Of a stretch of DNA of 64,000 nucleotides, positions 1-11,955 are shown piece after piece. Position 1 is the stretch's first letter. The number at the start of each line of letters is the position of its first letter. Source of the stretch: Meconema thalassinum. Taxonomy: Eukaryota; Arthropoda; Insecta; Orthoptera; Tettigoniidae. The translations under genes and the position numbers were made by a program. A model generated the notes under the pieces. It ran no database searches, was not told the origin of the DNA, and was given only the letters and a program-made list of their open reading frames with translations. The DNA is taken from NCBI GenBank assembly GCA_946902985.2, contig OX336388.2, positions 1,508,358,545 to 1,508,422,544 of the forward strand. The letters run 5' to 3'.

Positions 1-283
1 ATCACAAGATGGCTGGTGTGCGTACTTTTAAAATCTCGTTTTTACTTCTTGTGTTCTAATCATGCGATTGAAGTTTGAATACCACACGTACACAATAATC
101 TTAATGTAATAGTACAAAAATAAAAAATCCATCCTGGCGACCATATGAAATATTTAGACGGTTCTCAATATCTACGAATCTGTTACAGCAATTAAACTGA
201 AATTTCGTATGTTGAGAGAGACAATTAACATGAGCAGGATATATGAAAATAGGCTGTATAGTTCTTCACGGAACTACTTGTTA
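1..283 (+). mobile_element. 3' end of a HINE (Helentron-type non-autonomous element)
   Basis: This is the 3' terminal part of an element that begins before the window. It matches 29043-29338 almost base for base and 45980-46272 more loosely. The end carries the family signature: a subterminal AAAATAGGCTGT, the short hairpin AGTTC-TTCAC-GGAAC, then ACTTGTT. That arrangement is typical of Helentron-derived elements (HINE/DINE-1), which move through a Rep/helicase supplied elsewhere. No coding capacity is visible. Confidence 0.75.
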
Positions 284-1044
284 TTGTTGTAAAACTATAT
301 TTTTAGTTGAGGCTAGGATTGATACACAGGTGGCCATGGCATTGCGTTAGGTTCAATGCCGGTATTAGCTTGGAGATAAAGTGAGATAGCACATCCATTA
401 TGGTTGCGATAGTGATATGAAAACACCCCTCTTCCCTGCTGGTATGACACAGACCACATTAGTTAAGGTACCGTACTTACAAAATAAAGTAAGACGTGTG
501 GCTGTCGGAGGAGTGGAAATAGGGGGAGAACTTCTCCACATATGGGTCAGTAAGAATTTACACTAGAAAAGAAGAGATGCCTTTACAGTGAATTGAGTTT
601 CAAAGGCATGAATAGTTTTCCATCATGGAAGCGTTAAATGAAACTCAACTGAGTGAGAAGTCAGGATATGTTCGGTGCTGTTTGGAACTGCATTCAAACC
701 CCCTCCCTTCACCATCTCCTGCAGCTATCGGATCTTCAATAAGGCCGATTCTATTGGACACCTCTCAGAGTGCATCCGATATTGATTCTACGGCTCCAAG
801 TGCTTACACCACTTCATGGAAATTCACTAGTGGAGGCAAAACCTTGGCATAGGGGCAAGAGAAAAACAAGACAAGAGAGCCTGGCTAAAGAAAACGCTGC
901 CAGACTGGAGAATGAATCATCTGTCTAGTTCTGCATGCAGTTCTCATCCACAACACGCTGTGCCGAACGGTTTTCCAACAAATGAAATTATTAAGTTAAT
1001 TTGAGATACGTTTAAAGTATGAAGTAATATATTGCCACAAACCA
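284..1044. other. unassigned, no feature seen
   Basis: No recognisable gene or repeat boundary. The short open frame at 625-852 has no family signature and is treated as chance. Confidence 0.4.
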
Positions 1045-1135
1045 GCGTAGCCGAGTGGTGGCACGCTTCACGAATGGAATAGATAACTGACCTTGTTTGA
1101 ATCTCAGTGCTAACAGTGGTCATCCACACAATTTT
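1045..1135 (+). repeat. possible tRNA-derived SINE head
   Basis: The sequence holds an A-box-like TAGCCGAGTGGTGGC and, about 45 bases later, a B-box-like TTTGAATCTC, spaced as in tRNA-derived SINEs. No second copy was found in the window and no target duplication is evident, so it could be a decayed single tRNA-like sequence. Confidence 0.35.
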
Positions 1136-1340
1136 AATCTCAATTTCCGAATGTGTAAGTCAGATCACGAAATGTTCAATCATTTTCGGAAGAAGTAGAG
1201 TTAAATTTGGAAATGATAATTTGATTTTTGGAGTGACCTCGATAAGTTTCCGAAATAATGAATGCAATTAAGAACATTTATGTTATTGAAATCTAAATGG
1301 TATTTAATAAAGATTAAGATATTATTAGTTGTTGAATGTA

Positions 1341-1384
1341 CTAGGACTAGTTTCGACCACAGAGAGGTCATCACCAGCCACCTG
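1341..1384 (-). ncRNA. decayed hammerhead ribozyme motif
   Basis: On the minus strand: core CUGGUGA (consensus CUGANGA, so A6 is G), one unpaired U, stem II GACC/GGUC with a 7-nt loop, GAAA, then the self-complementary hexamer ACUAGU and C17. Stem I pairs over only two bases. The central A6 change and the short stem I suggest a non-functional copy. It aligns with the better motifs at 46862-46906 and 46317-46358. Confidence 0.55.
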
Positions 1385-1570
1385 AACAAGTGGGAAGAAA
1401 CTATTAAAATATAAAGTTGCGATTAATTGAAACTATGCTGTGTTTTTGAGATACTATCAAAATCAGATATATTACAAAGTTATGTAACCAAAGAAATATT
1501 TTTACTAACAGGGGATGCAATTATTTGAGGATAATTGAACTATGAAATTAAATATAGGCCTAATGCGGTT

Positions 1571-2165
1571 TATAGTATATTTAACGGTTTACCCAGCGTA
1601 AGCTTAAAAGGCGCACGGACGGCAAGTCCCAAACGCAATTCATAAAAGCCGAGGTGAACAGCGAAACTCCAAACACATTATACTTTTCTGTGAAGTCATA
1701 ACTGGACATGTCTCGCCAGTTTGATGCTGACTGTCGCTGGGATGATAGGCTTGTAAACTCGCTCCGAAGCTAGTAATTTAAATGTCCACCTAATGGAGAT
1801 TGTTGGAAAAATGAAAACGTAAAATAACATACAGTGGGCGATGTATAGATAAGCTGTCGCAGACCTTTTTTGTAGAACTTTTCAAGCTGAACAATTTTCA
1901 CAGTCATAGTATATGGATATTTTTAACGATTTACCAAGCGTAAGCTTAAAAGGCGCATGGATGTCAGGTTTTTCTTCGACTCGATTCACTGAGATCGTTA
2001 CTGCCCGGCTTCCTTTGGTCAAAAAAAAGTTATTCTACAGAAACCTTCTTCAAGAAATCCTTTTCAGAATGGTGAAGACCAAACCGCATCAAAATCCATC
2101 CAGTGGTTTTCGAGATTACCCGTTACATCCAAGAATCCGAGACTTTAGTTCTATAACTACTATGT
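1571..2165 (+). repeat. interspersed repeat family G, copy 1
   Basis: The sequence aligns with 24697-25093 plus 25488-25670. Both copies contain two occurrences, about 340 bases apart, of a TTTAACGGTTTACCCAGC motif followed by AAGCTTAAAAGG. No coding capacity beyond a chance frame at 1913-2167. Class unknown; possibly a non-autonomous DNA element or solo-LTR-like sequence. Confidence 0.6.
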
Positions 2166-3407
2166 AGAGATTATCTTCTAAAAACTTTTAAATGTACTGT
2201 TGCTCACAGGATTTAAAATTAAATAGAATTTGTAATTTTTACACATGAAAGGAATATTAATTATACGTTAAAACCAAATAAAAATGTTCTCCTAATACAG
2301 TATTTAGTTGCGTTAAGTGTGCTTCTCGAGATGTACTGTGGTGCAATATACTAATATGTTTTGAATGCGTCAGCTGCATTTTATATACAGTACACTTGAA
2401 AAATAATTTGGAGACCATATGGCAATTGGATGTGTATAACCTTGAATATGCCCTTACTCTTTCCAGGCTGGAAGGTTATTTTTCAGAGATGTTGCACCAA
2501 AGGATGGGTATCATGTGCGTACTACATGGATCCATTGCCGTCTTTATAGAATAATATTAATTACAATACACATTAATTCGGTTAATTTATATGGAAGTAC
2601 AGATTTGTTTCTGTGATTCTGGTGCATTGTAAGGGAAGTTCTGTGTATTTAATTAAATTCTATATTTCTTTTCATATTCATGAAAAATCATGTGTTCGAT
2701 TTTGGCTTGGTGAATGCACGTAAGAGAGCATCGTGTTAGCCGAATTACTAGGATTTTTAACACCCCCTCCAATAATTTCTGATAACCAAGTATCCCTCAA
2801 CGCAGAGCAGTTAAAAGGACGCGAAGACCGAAAACTTTATTAACAATCGTGAGACAAGTAGGGATACTAGTTTCAAATTCACATTTAAGCCTAATTCTTC
2901 TGGATCTCTCCTTGGACATTGCATTGATACATCACATATAACTGTTATAGTACCAGCAACGACTGACTGCATGTCACAGGCGCTTTTATAATTCCTTTGA
3001 GCCAATAATCCTCTTTGATCTCATGCAGTGGTCCATTGTGATCATCGACCATGACACCATTGATTACTTTTTGTGCCTTGTCTCTCGAAATACACGTTGT
3101 ATCCCTGCCGAATTGAAGACAATGCATGCGGTAACGAATCAATAAAACTTGTTGACGGTTTTTGAAGAGTTCAATCCTAAAACATACCCACAAGCGTAGC
3201 CGAGCTGAACAATCACACTGCACGACTAAAATAGGAATTTTCTGGTCCCTAGATCCAAGTTTGGTAGTCTGAAACTACCAGCAGTAATCCTGAGTAAGTT
3301 TGTTTCTGTCCACAGTACCTCCAGACAAAAATGTCGGCAATTATTTTATATCCTTTTTCTCTTAATAATAATTTTTATGGTATATTGGCTTCCACGGTCA
3401 AGGAATT
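2166..3407. other. unassigned, AT-rich; possible decayed ORF 2811-3223 (-)
   Basis: Mostly AT-rich non-coding DNA. The overlapping minus-strand frames at 2811-3223 could be one frame broken by a shift, but I recognise no domain. Confidence 0.3.
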
Positions 3408-3717
3408 AAAACTCAGCAATTTTTCTAGATTTATTCCGTGTCTTGTGTGCGGTTTCGCCTAGGAACACCAAGATAGGCTCATCAGCAGACTCTTGGTGTT
3501 CGTGCTCAGAAGCCTTTATAGGGAGGTGAAAAACTGCTTGAGCTTTGAGCTCTCGCAGTAAATAAGTGCAGGTGAGCTTTATAAGAAAGGAGGTAGCGCG
3601 CAGTTGGTTACTCCTGTTGGGGTCTGGGCACGCTGATGAGCCTATCTTGGTGTTCCTAGGTGAAACCCCGTACAAGACACGGCATAAATCTAGAAAAATT
3701 GATTTGATGAGTTTTAA
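3408..3717. mobile_element. foldback element with inverted arms of about 80-88 bp
   Basis: Left arm 3408-3487 and right arm 3630-3717 are inverted copies separated by about 140 bases. Each arm contains CTAGATTTAT, a GTGTCTTG block, then CCTAGGAACACCAAGATAGG and CTCATCAGC. Read in the facing direction, each arm shows CUGAUGAG, a 5-bp stem (GCCUA/UAGGC or UAGGU) and GAAAC, which resembles a hammerhead core, but no proper stem III with a NUH site follows. The structure is clear; the ribozyme reading is weak. Confidence 0.6.
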
Positions 3718-3956
3718 TTATTTTAATGTTTCTTGACCATATGAGGTTGTATGGATGAATGAAAGCTAGAGGTAAATTTCTTCCAGAATGTTAGAGTGTG
3801 TGTTTGTATGGTTGTGGTTGTTGACAGATAATAGTATATTTCTATTTGTGTTCGTCGTTTTAGTACATACCTGTAAATTACATTGTTAATTATTATATTG
3901 GTACACGTTGATTCTACCGGTCTGGGAATAAAGAATAAATACATACATACCCCAAT

Positions 3957-4120
3957 CCACAACACAAATAAATACAGTTAAACAAATTACGACAGCCACT
4001 AAAATACACAGGTTATCAGAAGAATTCAGCACACACTCAAGTTCACGTTGATGACCAAGATGTTCCAAGACAATGAAGGAAGTACCAATAATAAACAACA
4101 CATAGCTAGTGAGCATATTA
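3957..4120 (-). repeat. R150 interspersed repeat, copy 1
   Basis: A divergent copy of a 130-160 bp family recognised by ACAGGTTATCAGA followed by CACACAC-rich sequence and GATGACCA(C/A)GATGT. Other copies: 4699-4838, 24112-24240, 26363-26490, 31316-31465, 36775-36862. Class unknown; it may be a SINE tail or LINE 3' UTR. Confidence 0.5.
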
Positions 4121-4675
4121 CTTATTTCAATAACCATAGTGATTGCCAAATATACCTACTGTAGGTTTCTGTATTTATGGTCCTTGTAATAGGATTGAGA
4201 AGTGGTGTGTCAGCTTCGTTAGGATACTGAGGGTACATGGGGGGTTTGAATCGCACTTTCGTAAGTTTCCATCGTAGATTTGTATTTTTATAGTTTTCAA
4301 TTTCTATTCCAAACAATCGCTGGTGTGCCACCTAATAATTCCTAGTCCCAAACACGGTAGCATGTAGCTTAGTACTACAGGAACACAATAACATATGGTA
4401 AGGCATAAGGCAATGGGGCCAGCCTATCTATGGACTCAGAAGGCAAGAGAGTTCAAACCATACCCCCGGTCCTCCTTGAATTTTAATCTGTGGTTGACAA
4501 TTTCAACTCGTGGCAATTACGGGCAGAGTGTCTTCCAGATCCTTATACAATTGCAATAATCGTCGTTCTCTCATTAACTCCTCGTTTGCGATTGCCATCA
4601 AGAAAGGCATTCAGTCAAATAAGCAATTCACTAAATTAAACATCATCTCACATCACAGACTCCACATATACTGAA

Positions 4676-4694
4676 ATAATAATAATAATAATAA
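4676..4694. repeat. (AAT)n microsatellite
   Basis: A short AAT run of six units immediately before the R150 copy. Confidence 0.9.
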
Positions 4695-4698
4695 TGAG

Positions 4699-4838
4699 TT
4701 GTTGTTGTTGATTCATTTATTGGCTTTGCGTATTGTGGTCCTAGGTAGCTCCATGTACATGGGTGTGTGTGTGAAATTTGCCTGATAACCTGTGTCATTG
4801 TGTCACTGTAGTAGTGTGTGCATTTGAATTGTGACTAG
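4699..4838 (+). repeat. R150 interspersed repeat, copy 2
   Basis: Opposite orientation to copy 1: starts GTTGTTGTTGATT, contains GCCTGATAACCTGTGTCATTG and ends near GTGTGTGCATTTG. It abuts the composite SINE that follows. Confidence 0.5.
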
Positions 4839-4844
4839 ATTTTG

Positions 4845-5091
4845 GAAGGAGGTGGCCGTGGTCAAACGTTACGATCCATCCTGGCATTTCCTGGAGTAGA
4901 AGTGGGAAACTACGGAAAACCACTTCCAGGATGGCTGAGGTGGGAATCGAACCCACCTCTCCTCATTTCTGCATCACGAGGCTGAGAGTATCCCGTCCCA
5001 TCCTTAGACTAGAATTGAACTTCTGGGCAGAGCCGGGAATCGAATTCGTGTCTCCACGGTGACAGCCAAGAAGGCTAATCGCCTCGAGGCG
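4845..5091 (-). mobile_element. composite SINE with two B-box-like segments, copy 1
   Basis: On the minus strand the sequence holds GATTCGATTCCCGG (B box) near its 5' end and a second B-box-like GGTTCGATTCCC about 95 bases later, followed by ACCTCAGCCATCC and TGGTTTTCCG. The same order is seen at 35877-36129, so this is a family rather than chance. The 5' tRNA-like head here is more decayed than in copy 2. No CDS. Confidence 0.65.
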
Positions 5092-5093
5092 TA

Positions 5094-5402
5094 TTTAATA
5101 CAGAGGATGTCTCATAAGTAATGTCGTTTTTTAAGAAAATCTTAAATGGAATGTTTTCTGACAAGAAATTAAATTATTTTTCAAATTAGAGACCATCAGA
5201 TTCTATGGTCTTGAGTCATCTTTCAGCGAGGTTTCTTATTCGCCAACGCTATCATTCTCTGGATTTTGATGCGAAGATTTGGCGAGACCCTCTTTCACAG
5301 CTTTAATGTTTTATAAATGTCTTCCACGTAAGAAATGGATCTAAAAATGTGGTAATTTGATAGCGCAAGATCAGGGCTGTATGCTGGATGCAGTAGTAGT
5401 TC
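5094..5402 (-). pseudogene. mariner transposase C-terminal remnant
   Basis: Minus-strand translation from about 5402 gives HPAYSPDLALSNYHIFRS, the C-terminal catalytic block of mariner transposases (usual form YSPDLAPSDYHLF), followed by a decayed frame with several stops. The third catalytic Asp position reads Asn, so even this segment could not be active. The element end near 5094-5125 reads (minus) TTACTTATGAGACATCC, resembling a mariner terminal repeat. Only about a quarter of the usual 345-residue protein is present. It abuts a LINE fragment at 5403. Confidence 0.7.
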
Positions 5403-5768
5403 GACTCCTCCAAACATAAAATTACAGAGAGTTCAAAAAGCATGCGTTCATTAAATTTTGGACGTCAGATTGCACATGTGCAAATGCAGTGGTTGAAACT
5501 TCGTGAACGTAGGCAGCTGTCAATTGCGATCCTAACTCAGAAAATATTGTGTACAAAAACCCCTGGTTATCTCTATAATGTGTTTAAACCAATGAACTCC
5601 GTCCACAACAGAGAAAATAGATTTACCAATTCAACTTTACAGATTCCAACCCACCGTACAACTAAATACAAGAAATCATTCCTTTGCACAGATTCACGGC
5701 TCTTTAATACATTCCGCTTTCACTCAGTTACGAACTCTGTTAACAGTACACAACTCAAGAATACATAA
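5403..5768 (+). pseudogene. non-LTR retrotransposon C-terminal fragment (CR1/Jockey-like)
   Basis: Plus-strand translation contains WLKLRERRQLSIAILTQKIL and IPTHRTTKYKKSF, the conserved tail after the reverse transcriptase domain of many insect LINEs. A frameshift separates the upstream RVQKACV part (about 5425-5470) from the main frame, which stops at 5766-5768. RT itself is missing, as expected for a 5'-truncated copy. A polyadenylation-like AATAAA lies near 5980. Confidence 0.65.
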
Positions 5769-6465
5769 TGTCAAGATCCTGAACGAGTACGAAACACCTC
5801 AGTTGTTGAATTCGTAAACCACGAATATGTTTACAATCAAAAATTGAATAGTTCATACGGAATTTTTGAAATATATCCGTGTTATACACCTTTTTATATC
5901 TTTGGTATCCAAGATACAATTCCCGTGGAATTTATAGTTGTTCGAATAATCATGTCACTCATGTACTTGATTTAATAATAAAGCATATTTTAATTCATAT
6001 AAAAATTGTAGTCCTTTTTAACATACTGTAATTTCTGTTTTTTTTCAATAGATTTAATAATACATTAGGTAGGTTATTTATTTATTATATTATATTATAA
6101 TTTGTATTATTCGTCTCGTATGCGACATGTTTGCCAATTGGCTTTTTTAGTCATAAGTGTCATTTATATTTTGTTTTATTAGTTGCTAAGCTACTATCGG
6201 ATTTTGTATTATGGCTACTCAAGTTTAGGCCTTAATTACAACCACGCCAACAAACCTATTGAGAAACGAGTTATACCAATATTTTCTTTGTTTAATTCTG
6301 CGTTAGACTATATAAGCTAATTCTTTTCAAGTTTATTAATTATTTATTTATTTGTGGTTGTATGAAAAAATGTCCGTGTTTTTGACGTCTTTTCTAGGAA
6401 CCGCTCACTTAAAACTATATACATGGAAAACTACTTGGCTGAGGGTAATGACATTTTTATATGTG
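5769..6465. other. AT-rich, no gene seen
   Basis: AT-rich DNA, possibly including the 3' UTR of the LINE fragment just upstream. No repeat boundary recognised. Confidence 0.4.
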
Positions 6466-9400
6466 ACTAGCTGACCCGGCAGACGTTGTCCTGCCAATCA
6501 AAGAAAGTGTTGTAACTTTGTTTCTTGAAGTGCTTTTGGATACACAATATTTTTTTCAGTTTCTGTTAACTGCCTCTAAACTATCGTGAAATGAATTAAC
6601 TAATCTAGAAACATTCGTGGGAGCGTGCACAACTACTCTCCAAAGTTTCATCGCAATCGGATAAATGGCAAATAACGCATACGGGATTAGGTTTAAATGA
6701 TTCGTGCGCTGTCACTCATTTGTTGAATCTACTCGTGCTCTACCAACTGTGAAATGGATTTACGAAGTTAGAAAGCTTCACGTAAGTGTATACAACAACT
6801 CATCAAAGTTTCATCGCAATCGATGAATACTATATGAACGCATACGGGATTTTGTAGGAACGCTTCGCGCGTCGTCACTCATTTGTTACATCAACTCGTG
6901 CGCTACCAATATTGTAAAATGGATTTACCAAGTTGAACACCTGCCCTGGCGCGTACACAACAACTCATCAATGTTTCATCGGAATCGGATGAATTACATA
7001 TGAATGCATACGGGATTTTTTTAAACGATTCGCGTGCCGTCACTCATTTGTTGAATCTACTCATGAGCTACCTATTGTAAAATGGATTTATTAAGCCAGA
7101 AACCTTCCGTAGGATGTACACATCATCTCACCCAAGTTTCATCGTTTTCGGACGAATGGTATTTGTACGCATACGAGACCTTATTGAAATGCTTCGCGCG
7201 TCGTCGCTCATTTGTTGAATCTACTCGAGCGCAACCTCCTGTGAAATATATTTACTAAGTTAGAAACCCTCACGTAAGTATACACAACATCTCACCCAAG
7301 TTTCATCGTTTTCGGACGAATGGTATTTGAACGCATACGGGACCTTTTTTAACGCTTCGCACGTCGTCGCTCATTTGTTGAATCTACTCGAGCGCAACCT
7401 CCTGTGAAATGGATTTACTAAGTTAGAAACCTTCACGTAAGTGTACACAACAACTCATCATAGTTTCATCTCAATCGATGGATGGTATATAAACTTTTAC
7501 GGGATTTTGTTGAAACGCTTCGCGCGTCGTCACTCATTTGATGAATCTAGTCGTGCGCTACCTATTTTAAAATTGATTTACTAAGCCAGAAACAGTGATG
7601 TGTACACAACAATTCACCAAAGTTTCATCGCAATCGGATAAATGGTATATGGACGCATATGGTACTTTGTTGAAATGATTCACGTGCCGTCATTTATTTG
7701 TTGAATCTACTCATGCGCTACCTATGGTAAAATGGATTTATTAAGCCAGAAACCTTCCGTAGGGTGTACTCAATATCTCACCCAACTTTCATCGTAATCG
7801 GACGAATGGTATTTGAACGCATACGGGACATTATTGAAACGCTTCGCGCGTCGTCGCTCATTTGTTGAATGTACTCGTGCGCAACCTCATTTGAAATGGA
7901 TTTACTCAGTTAGAAACCTTCAGGTAAGTGTACACAACAACTCATCAAATTTCATCTCAATCGATGAATGGTATATAAACTCATATGGGATTTTGTTGAA
8001 AAGCTTCTCGCGTCGTCGCCCATTTGTTGAATCTACTTGTGCGCTACCTATTGTAAAATGAATTTACTAAGCCAGAAGCCTTCCCTGGAGTGTACACAAC
8101 ATCTCACCCAAGTTTCATCGCTATCGGACGAATGGTATTTGAACGCATACGGGACCTTCTTGTAACGCTTCGTGCGTAGTCGCTCATTTGTTGAAATGAT
8201 TCGTGTGCCGTCACTCATTTGTTGAATCTACTCGTGCGCTATCTTTTGTAAAATGGATCTATTAAGCCAGAAACCTTAGGTAGGGTGTACTCAACATCTC
8301 ACCCAAGTTCCATCGCAATCGGACGAATGGTATTTGAACGCATACGGGACCTTATTGAAACGCTTCGCGCTTCGTCGCTCATTTGTTGAATGTACTCTTG
8401 CGCAACCTCCTGTGAAATGGATTTACTAAGTTGCAAACCCTCACGTAAGTGTACACAAAATCTCACCATAGTTTCATTGCAATAGGATGAATGGTATACG
8501 AACGCATACGGGACTTAGTTTAAACGTTCGCGCGTCGTCGCTCATTTGTTGAATCTACTCGTGCGCAACGCATGGTAAAATGGATTTACTTTCAGAAGCC
8601 TCCCCTTGGAGTGTACACAACATCTCACCCAAGTTTCATCGCGATTGGACGAATGGTATTTGAACGCATAAGGGACCTTATTGAACGCTTCGCGCGTCGT
8701 CGCTCATTTGTTGAATGTACTCGTGCGCAACCTCCTGTGAAATGGATTTACTAAGTTACAAACCCTCACGTAAGTGTACAAACTATCTCACCATAGTTTC
8801 ATTGCAATCGGATGAATGGTAAATGAACGCATATGGGACTTAATTTATACGTTCACGCGTAGTCGCTCATTTGTTGAATCTACTCGTGTGCTACCTATGG
8901 TAAAATGGATTTACTAATCCAGAAGCCTCCCCCTGGAGTGTACACAACATCTCACCCAAGTTTCATCGCGATCGGACGAATGGTATTTGAACGCATAGGG
9001 GACCTTGTTGAAACGCTTCGCATGTCGTCGCTCATTTGTTGAATCTACTCGTGCGCAACGCATGGTAAAATGGATTTACTTTCAGAAGCCTCCCCCTGGA
9101 GTGTACACAACATCTCAACCAAGTTTCATCGCGATTGGACGAATGGTATTTGAACGCATAAGGGACCTTATTGAACGCTTCGCGCGTCGTCGCTCATTTG
9201 TTGAATGTACTCGTGCGCAACCTCCTGTGAAATGGATTTACTAAGTTACAAACCCTCACGTAAGTGTACAAAATATCTCACCATAGTTTCATTGCAATCG
9301 GATGAATGGTAAATGAACGCATATGGGACTTAATTTATACGTTCACGCGTAGTCGCTCATTTGTTGAATCTACTCGTGCGCTACCTATGGTAAAATGGAT

Positions 9401-10397
9401 TTACTAATCCAGAAGCCTCCCCCTGGAGTGTACACAACATCTCACCAAAGTTTCATCGCGATCGGACGAATGGTATTTGAACGCATATGGGACCTTGTTG
9501 AAACGCTTCGCACGTCGTCGCTCATTTGTTGAATCTACTCGTGCGCAACCTCCTGTGAAATGGATTTATTAAGTTAGAAACCTTCAGGTAAGTGTAGACA
9601 ACAACTCGTCGAAGTTTCATCTCAATCGATGAATGGTATATATATTTATGCTGGATTTTGTTGAAACGCTTCGCACGTCGTCGCTCATTTGTTGAATCTA
9701 TTCGTGCGCTACCTATTGTAAAATTAATTTACTAAGCCAGAAACCTTCCCTGGAGTGTGCACAACATCTCACCCAAGTTTCATCACAATCGGACGGATGG
9801 TATTTGAACGCATACGGGACCTTCTTGAAACGCTTCGTGCGTCGTCGCTCATTTGTTGAATCTAGTCGTGCGCTATCTATTGTAAATTAATTTACTAAAT
9901 CAAACACTTTCCCTGGAATATACTCAACATCTCACCCAAGTTTCAACGCAATGGGATGAACGGTATATGAACGCATTCGTGACTTTGAAATGCTCCAACG
10001 TGCAGAGACAAACAGTAGAATTCGACATCATTGCCAACTCTGGTATAAAACACAACTTTCCGCCACGGGCGGAGTGTATGTTATGGCGGTAGTTGCACAG
10101 GTTGAGACCAGATGGCTCTAACGTGCAGAGACAAACCGTCCAAAGACATCAGCTTTCACCAAGGCCAAGGCTAGTGGTTTCCATGACGACTGTTTATGAC
10201 TGTATATTGCGGTTCTAAAATTGTGTGTAAATTGTGGTTCTAAAATTGTGTTCATTCCACCTACCGGGTTAGATTGTGAATCTAAACCATACATGGACCC
10301 ACCCTAATGTACATACCAAATTTCATCAAATTTGGTCCAGTCGTTTAGGAGGAGTTCAGTGACATACACACGTGTCGAAGATTTATATATATAAAGA
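6466..10397 (+). repeat. 164-bp tandem array element (about 20 units)
   Basis: A repeat unit of 162-165 bases recurs from about 6600 to 9990; marker TCATTTGTTGAATCTACTCG occurs at about 6715, 6879, 7043, 7208, 7371 and 7533, and so on. A non-repeated head (CTAGCTGACCCGGCAGACG at 6468) and a non-repeated tail (AATTTCATCAAATTTGGTCC, then TTATATATATAAAGATA at 10381-10399) suggest that the array is internal to one dispersed element rather than free satellite. A higher-order repeat of about 490 bases (three units) is visible around 8575 and 9065. Short open frames in the units are by-products of the repeat. The class is uncertain (Helitron-like or RTE-derived non-autonomous). Confidence 0.75.
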
Positions 10398-10399
10398 TA

Positions 10400-11497
10400 G
10401 GCACAAGTATTGGTAGTACAAATCTCAAGTTTCAATTTTTTTCAACTACCCGATAAAAAGTTCTTATGCTTTGTCTGACGTAACGTTTTCTCAGCCCAGG
10501 ATAAACGTACAGCAGGAAACTTGGTCTCATTTTGAAGCTCTCATTCGTGATTATCGGAAACTACGACCACTGTAAACGTACGGTGTGGTGGCGAATTTAT
10601 GAAGAGTAATATTAATGGTTGGTTTTGCGTGTTCCGGTCCGTGCGAGTAAAACCGAGCGAGCCAGTGAATTCGAGTGCAGCGTTGCCGGGCACTTGTGTA
10701 ATGGAATGCGACTGACCTGCGCTAACATATTACAAAATGGTAGAATTATGGAAGCAATGAATGTTTTATGCCGAGAAGCCTTGCTTACCGTTGCTCCTGA
10801 ACTCTGGAAACAATGTATTAAACACGCTAAAAGAAATGAAGACCATTACTGGGAGATAGATGGCCTGTCTGAAAATGTCCCTCATTTCGAGCAGGTCATA
10901 ATTAACAAGAATGCCAGCAGTTCTGATTAATCGGAACAGAGCCATTCCTCAGACGAAGAATACTGACTGAATTACATATTGTAAATATATTATGTAAATA
11001 ATGCAGATAGCCCATGTAAAAATTGTGTAGTCTGACATTTCCAAATTAGGAAGACAAACCACTTTTAAACCTGCCATTGAAGGTCTAAAGCCCTTATGTG
11101 AAAAAGGTGATGGAAAATGAAATTTGTACGAGGAAAGAATATAAAATGTTGGAAGGAAACTTAAAGCAGTGTTCGTTCGTAGCGAGCCGCAACGACTGCA
11201 TCTTAACGCGGCAACGCTGCACCGGATTTCACAAGTCCGCTCGCTTTTACTTGCACGGGCCGGAACGCACAAAACCTCCCATTAATATTACTCTTCATAA
11301 ATTCGTCATCACACTATACGATTACAGTGGTCGTAGTTTCCGATAATCACAAATGAGAGCTTCAAAATGAGATCGAGTTGCCTGCTGTACGTTTATCCTA
11401 GGCTGAGAAAACGTTACGTCAGATAAAGTATAAGAACTTTTTATCGGGTAGTTGAAAAAAATTGAAACTTGAGATTTGCACTACCAATACTTGTGCC
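10400..11497. mobile_element. Tc1/mariner-like DNA transposon with about 330-bp TIRs
   Basis: Left arm from 10400 (GGCACAAGTATTGGTAGT) and right arm ending at 11497 are inverted copies over roughly 330 bases, with TA on both sides (10398-10399 and 11498-11499) as expected for the Tc1/mariner target. The 1.1-kb element is far too short for a full transposase; only a C-terminal scrap remains at 10742-10966. It sits exactly at the junction between two inverted pieces of the 164-bp array element. Confidence 0.75.
10742..10966 (+). pseudogene. transposase C-terminal tail remnant
   Basis: The frame reads ALLTVAPELWKQCIKHAKR, then an Asp/Ser/Glu-rich tail. A Trp-x-x-Cys-x-x-His motif followed by an acidic serine-rich tail is common at the C terminus of insect DDE_3 (Tc1-like) transposases; I assign it on that pattern only. 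An in-frame TAA at 10928-10930 precedes a continuing acidic tail that ends at 10966. The catalytic core is absent. Confidence 0.45.
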
Positions 11498-11499
11498 TA

Positions 11500-11955
11500 T
11501 CTATCTATATATATAAAAATCAATGTTACGTGATAGTTTGTCTGTCTGTGGGTATGTCTCCTATGCGTTCATATACCATTCGTCCGATTGCGACGAAACT
11601 TGGGAGAGATGTTGAGTACACTCCAAGGAAGGTTTCTGACTTAATAAATCCATTTTACAATTGGTAGCGCATGCGTAGATTCAACAAATGAGCGACGATG
11701 CGCGAAGCATTTCAACAAAGTCCCGTATGTGTTCATATACCATTCGTCCGATAGCGATGAAACTTGGGTGAGATGTTGTGTACACTTACGTGAAGGTTTC
11801 AAAATTAGTGAATACATTTCACAGTAGATAGCGCACGAGTAGATTCAACAAATGAGCGACGACACGCAAAGCGTTTCAACAAAGTCCGGTATGCATTCAT
11901 ATACCATTCGTTCGATAGCTATGAAACTTGCGTAAAATGTCGTAAGCAACTCGAC
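11500..11955 (-). repeat. 164-bp array element, inverted partial copy
   Basis: The reverse complement matches the units of 6600-9990 (GTTGAATCTACGCATGCGCTA, read on the minus strand). About 2.5 units remain before the copy breaks off near 11955. Its 3' end, TTTTTATATATATAGATA on the minus strand, matches the 3' end of the left copy, so two copies face each other tail to tail with the Tc1-like element between them. Confidence 0.7.

Noticed and set aside
6600..9990. Possible CRISPR array or protein repeat
   Set aside because: Units of 164 bp without short-repeat/spacer structure; eukaryotic tandem array. The small ORFs repeat only because the DNA does.
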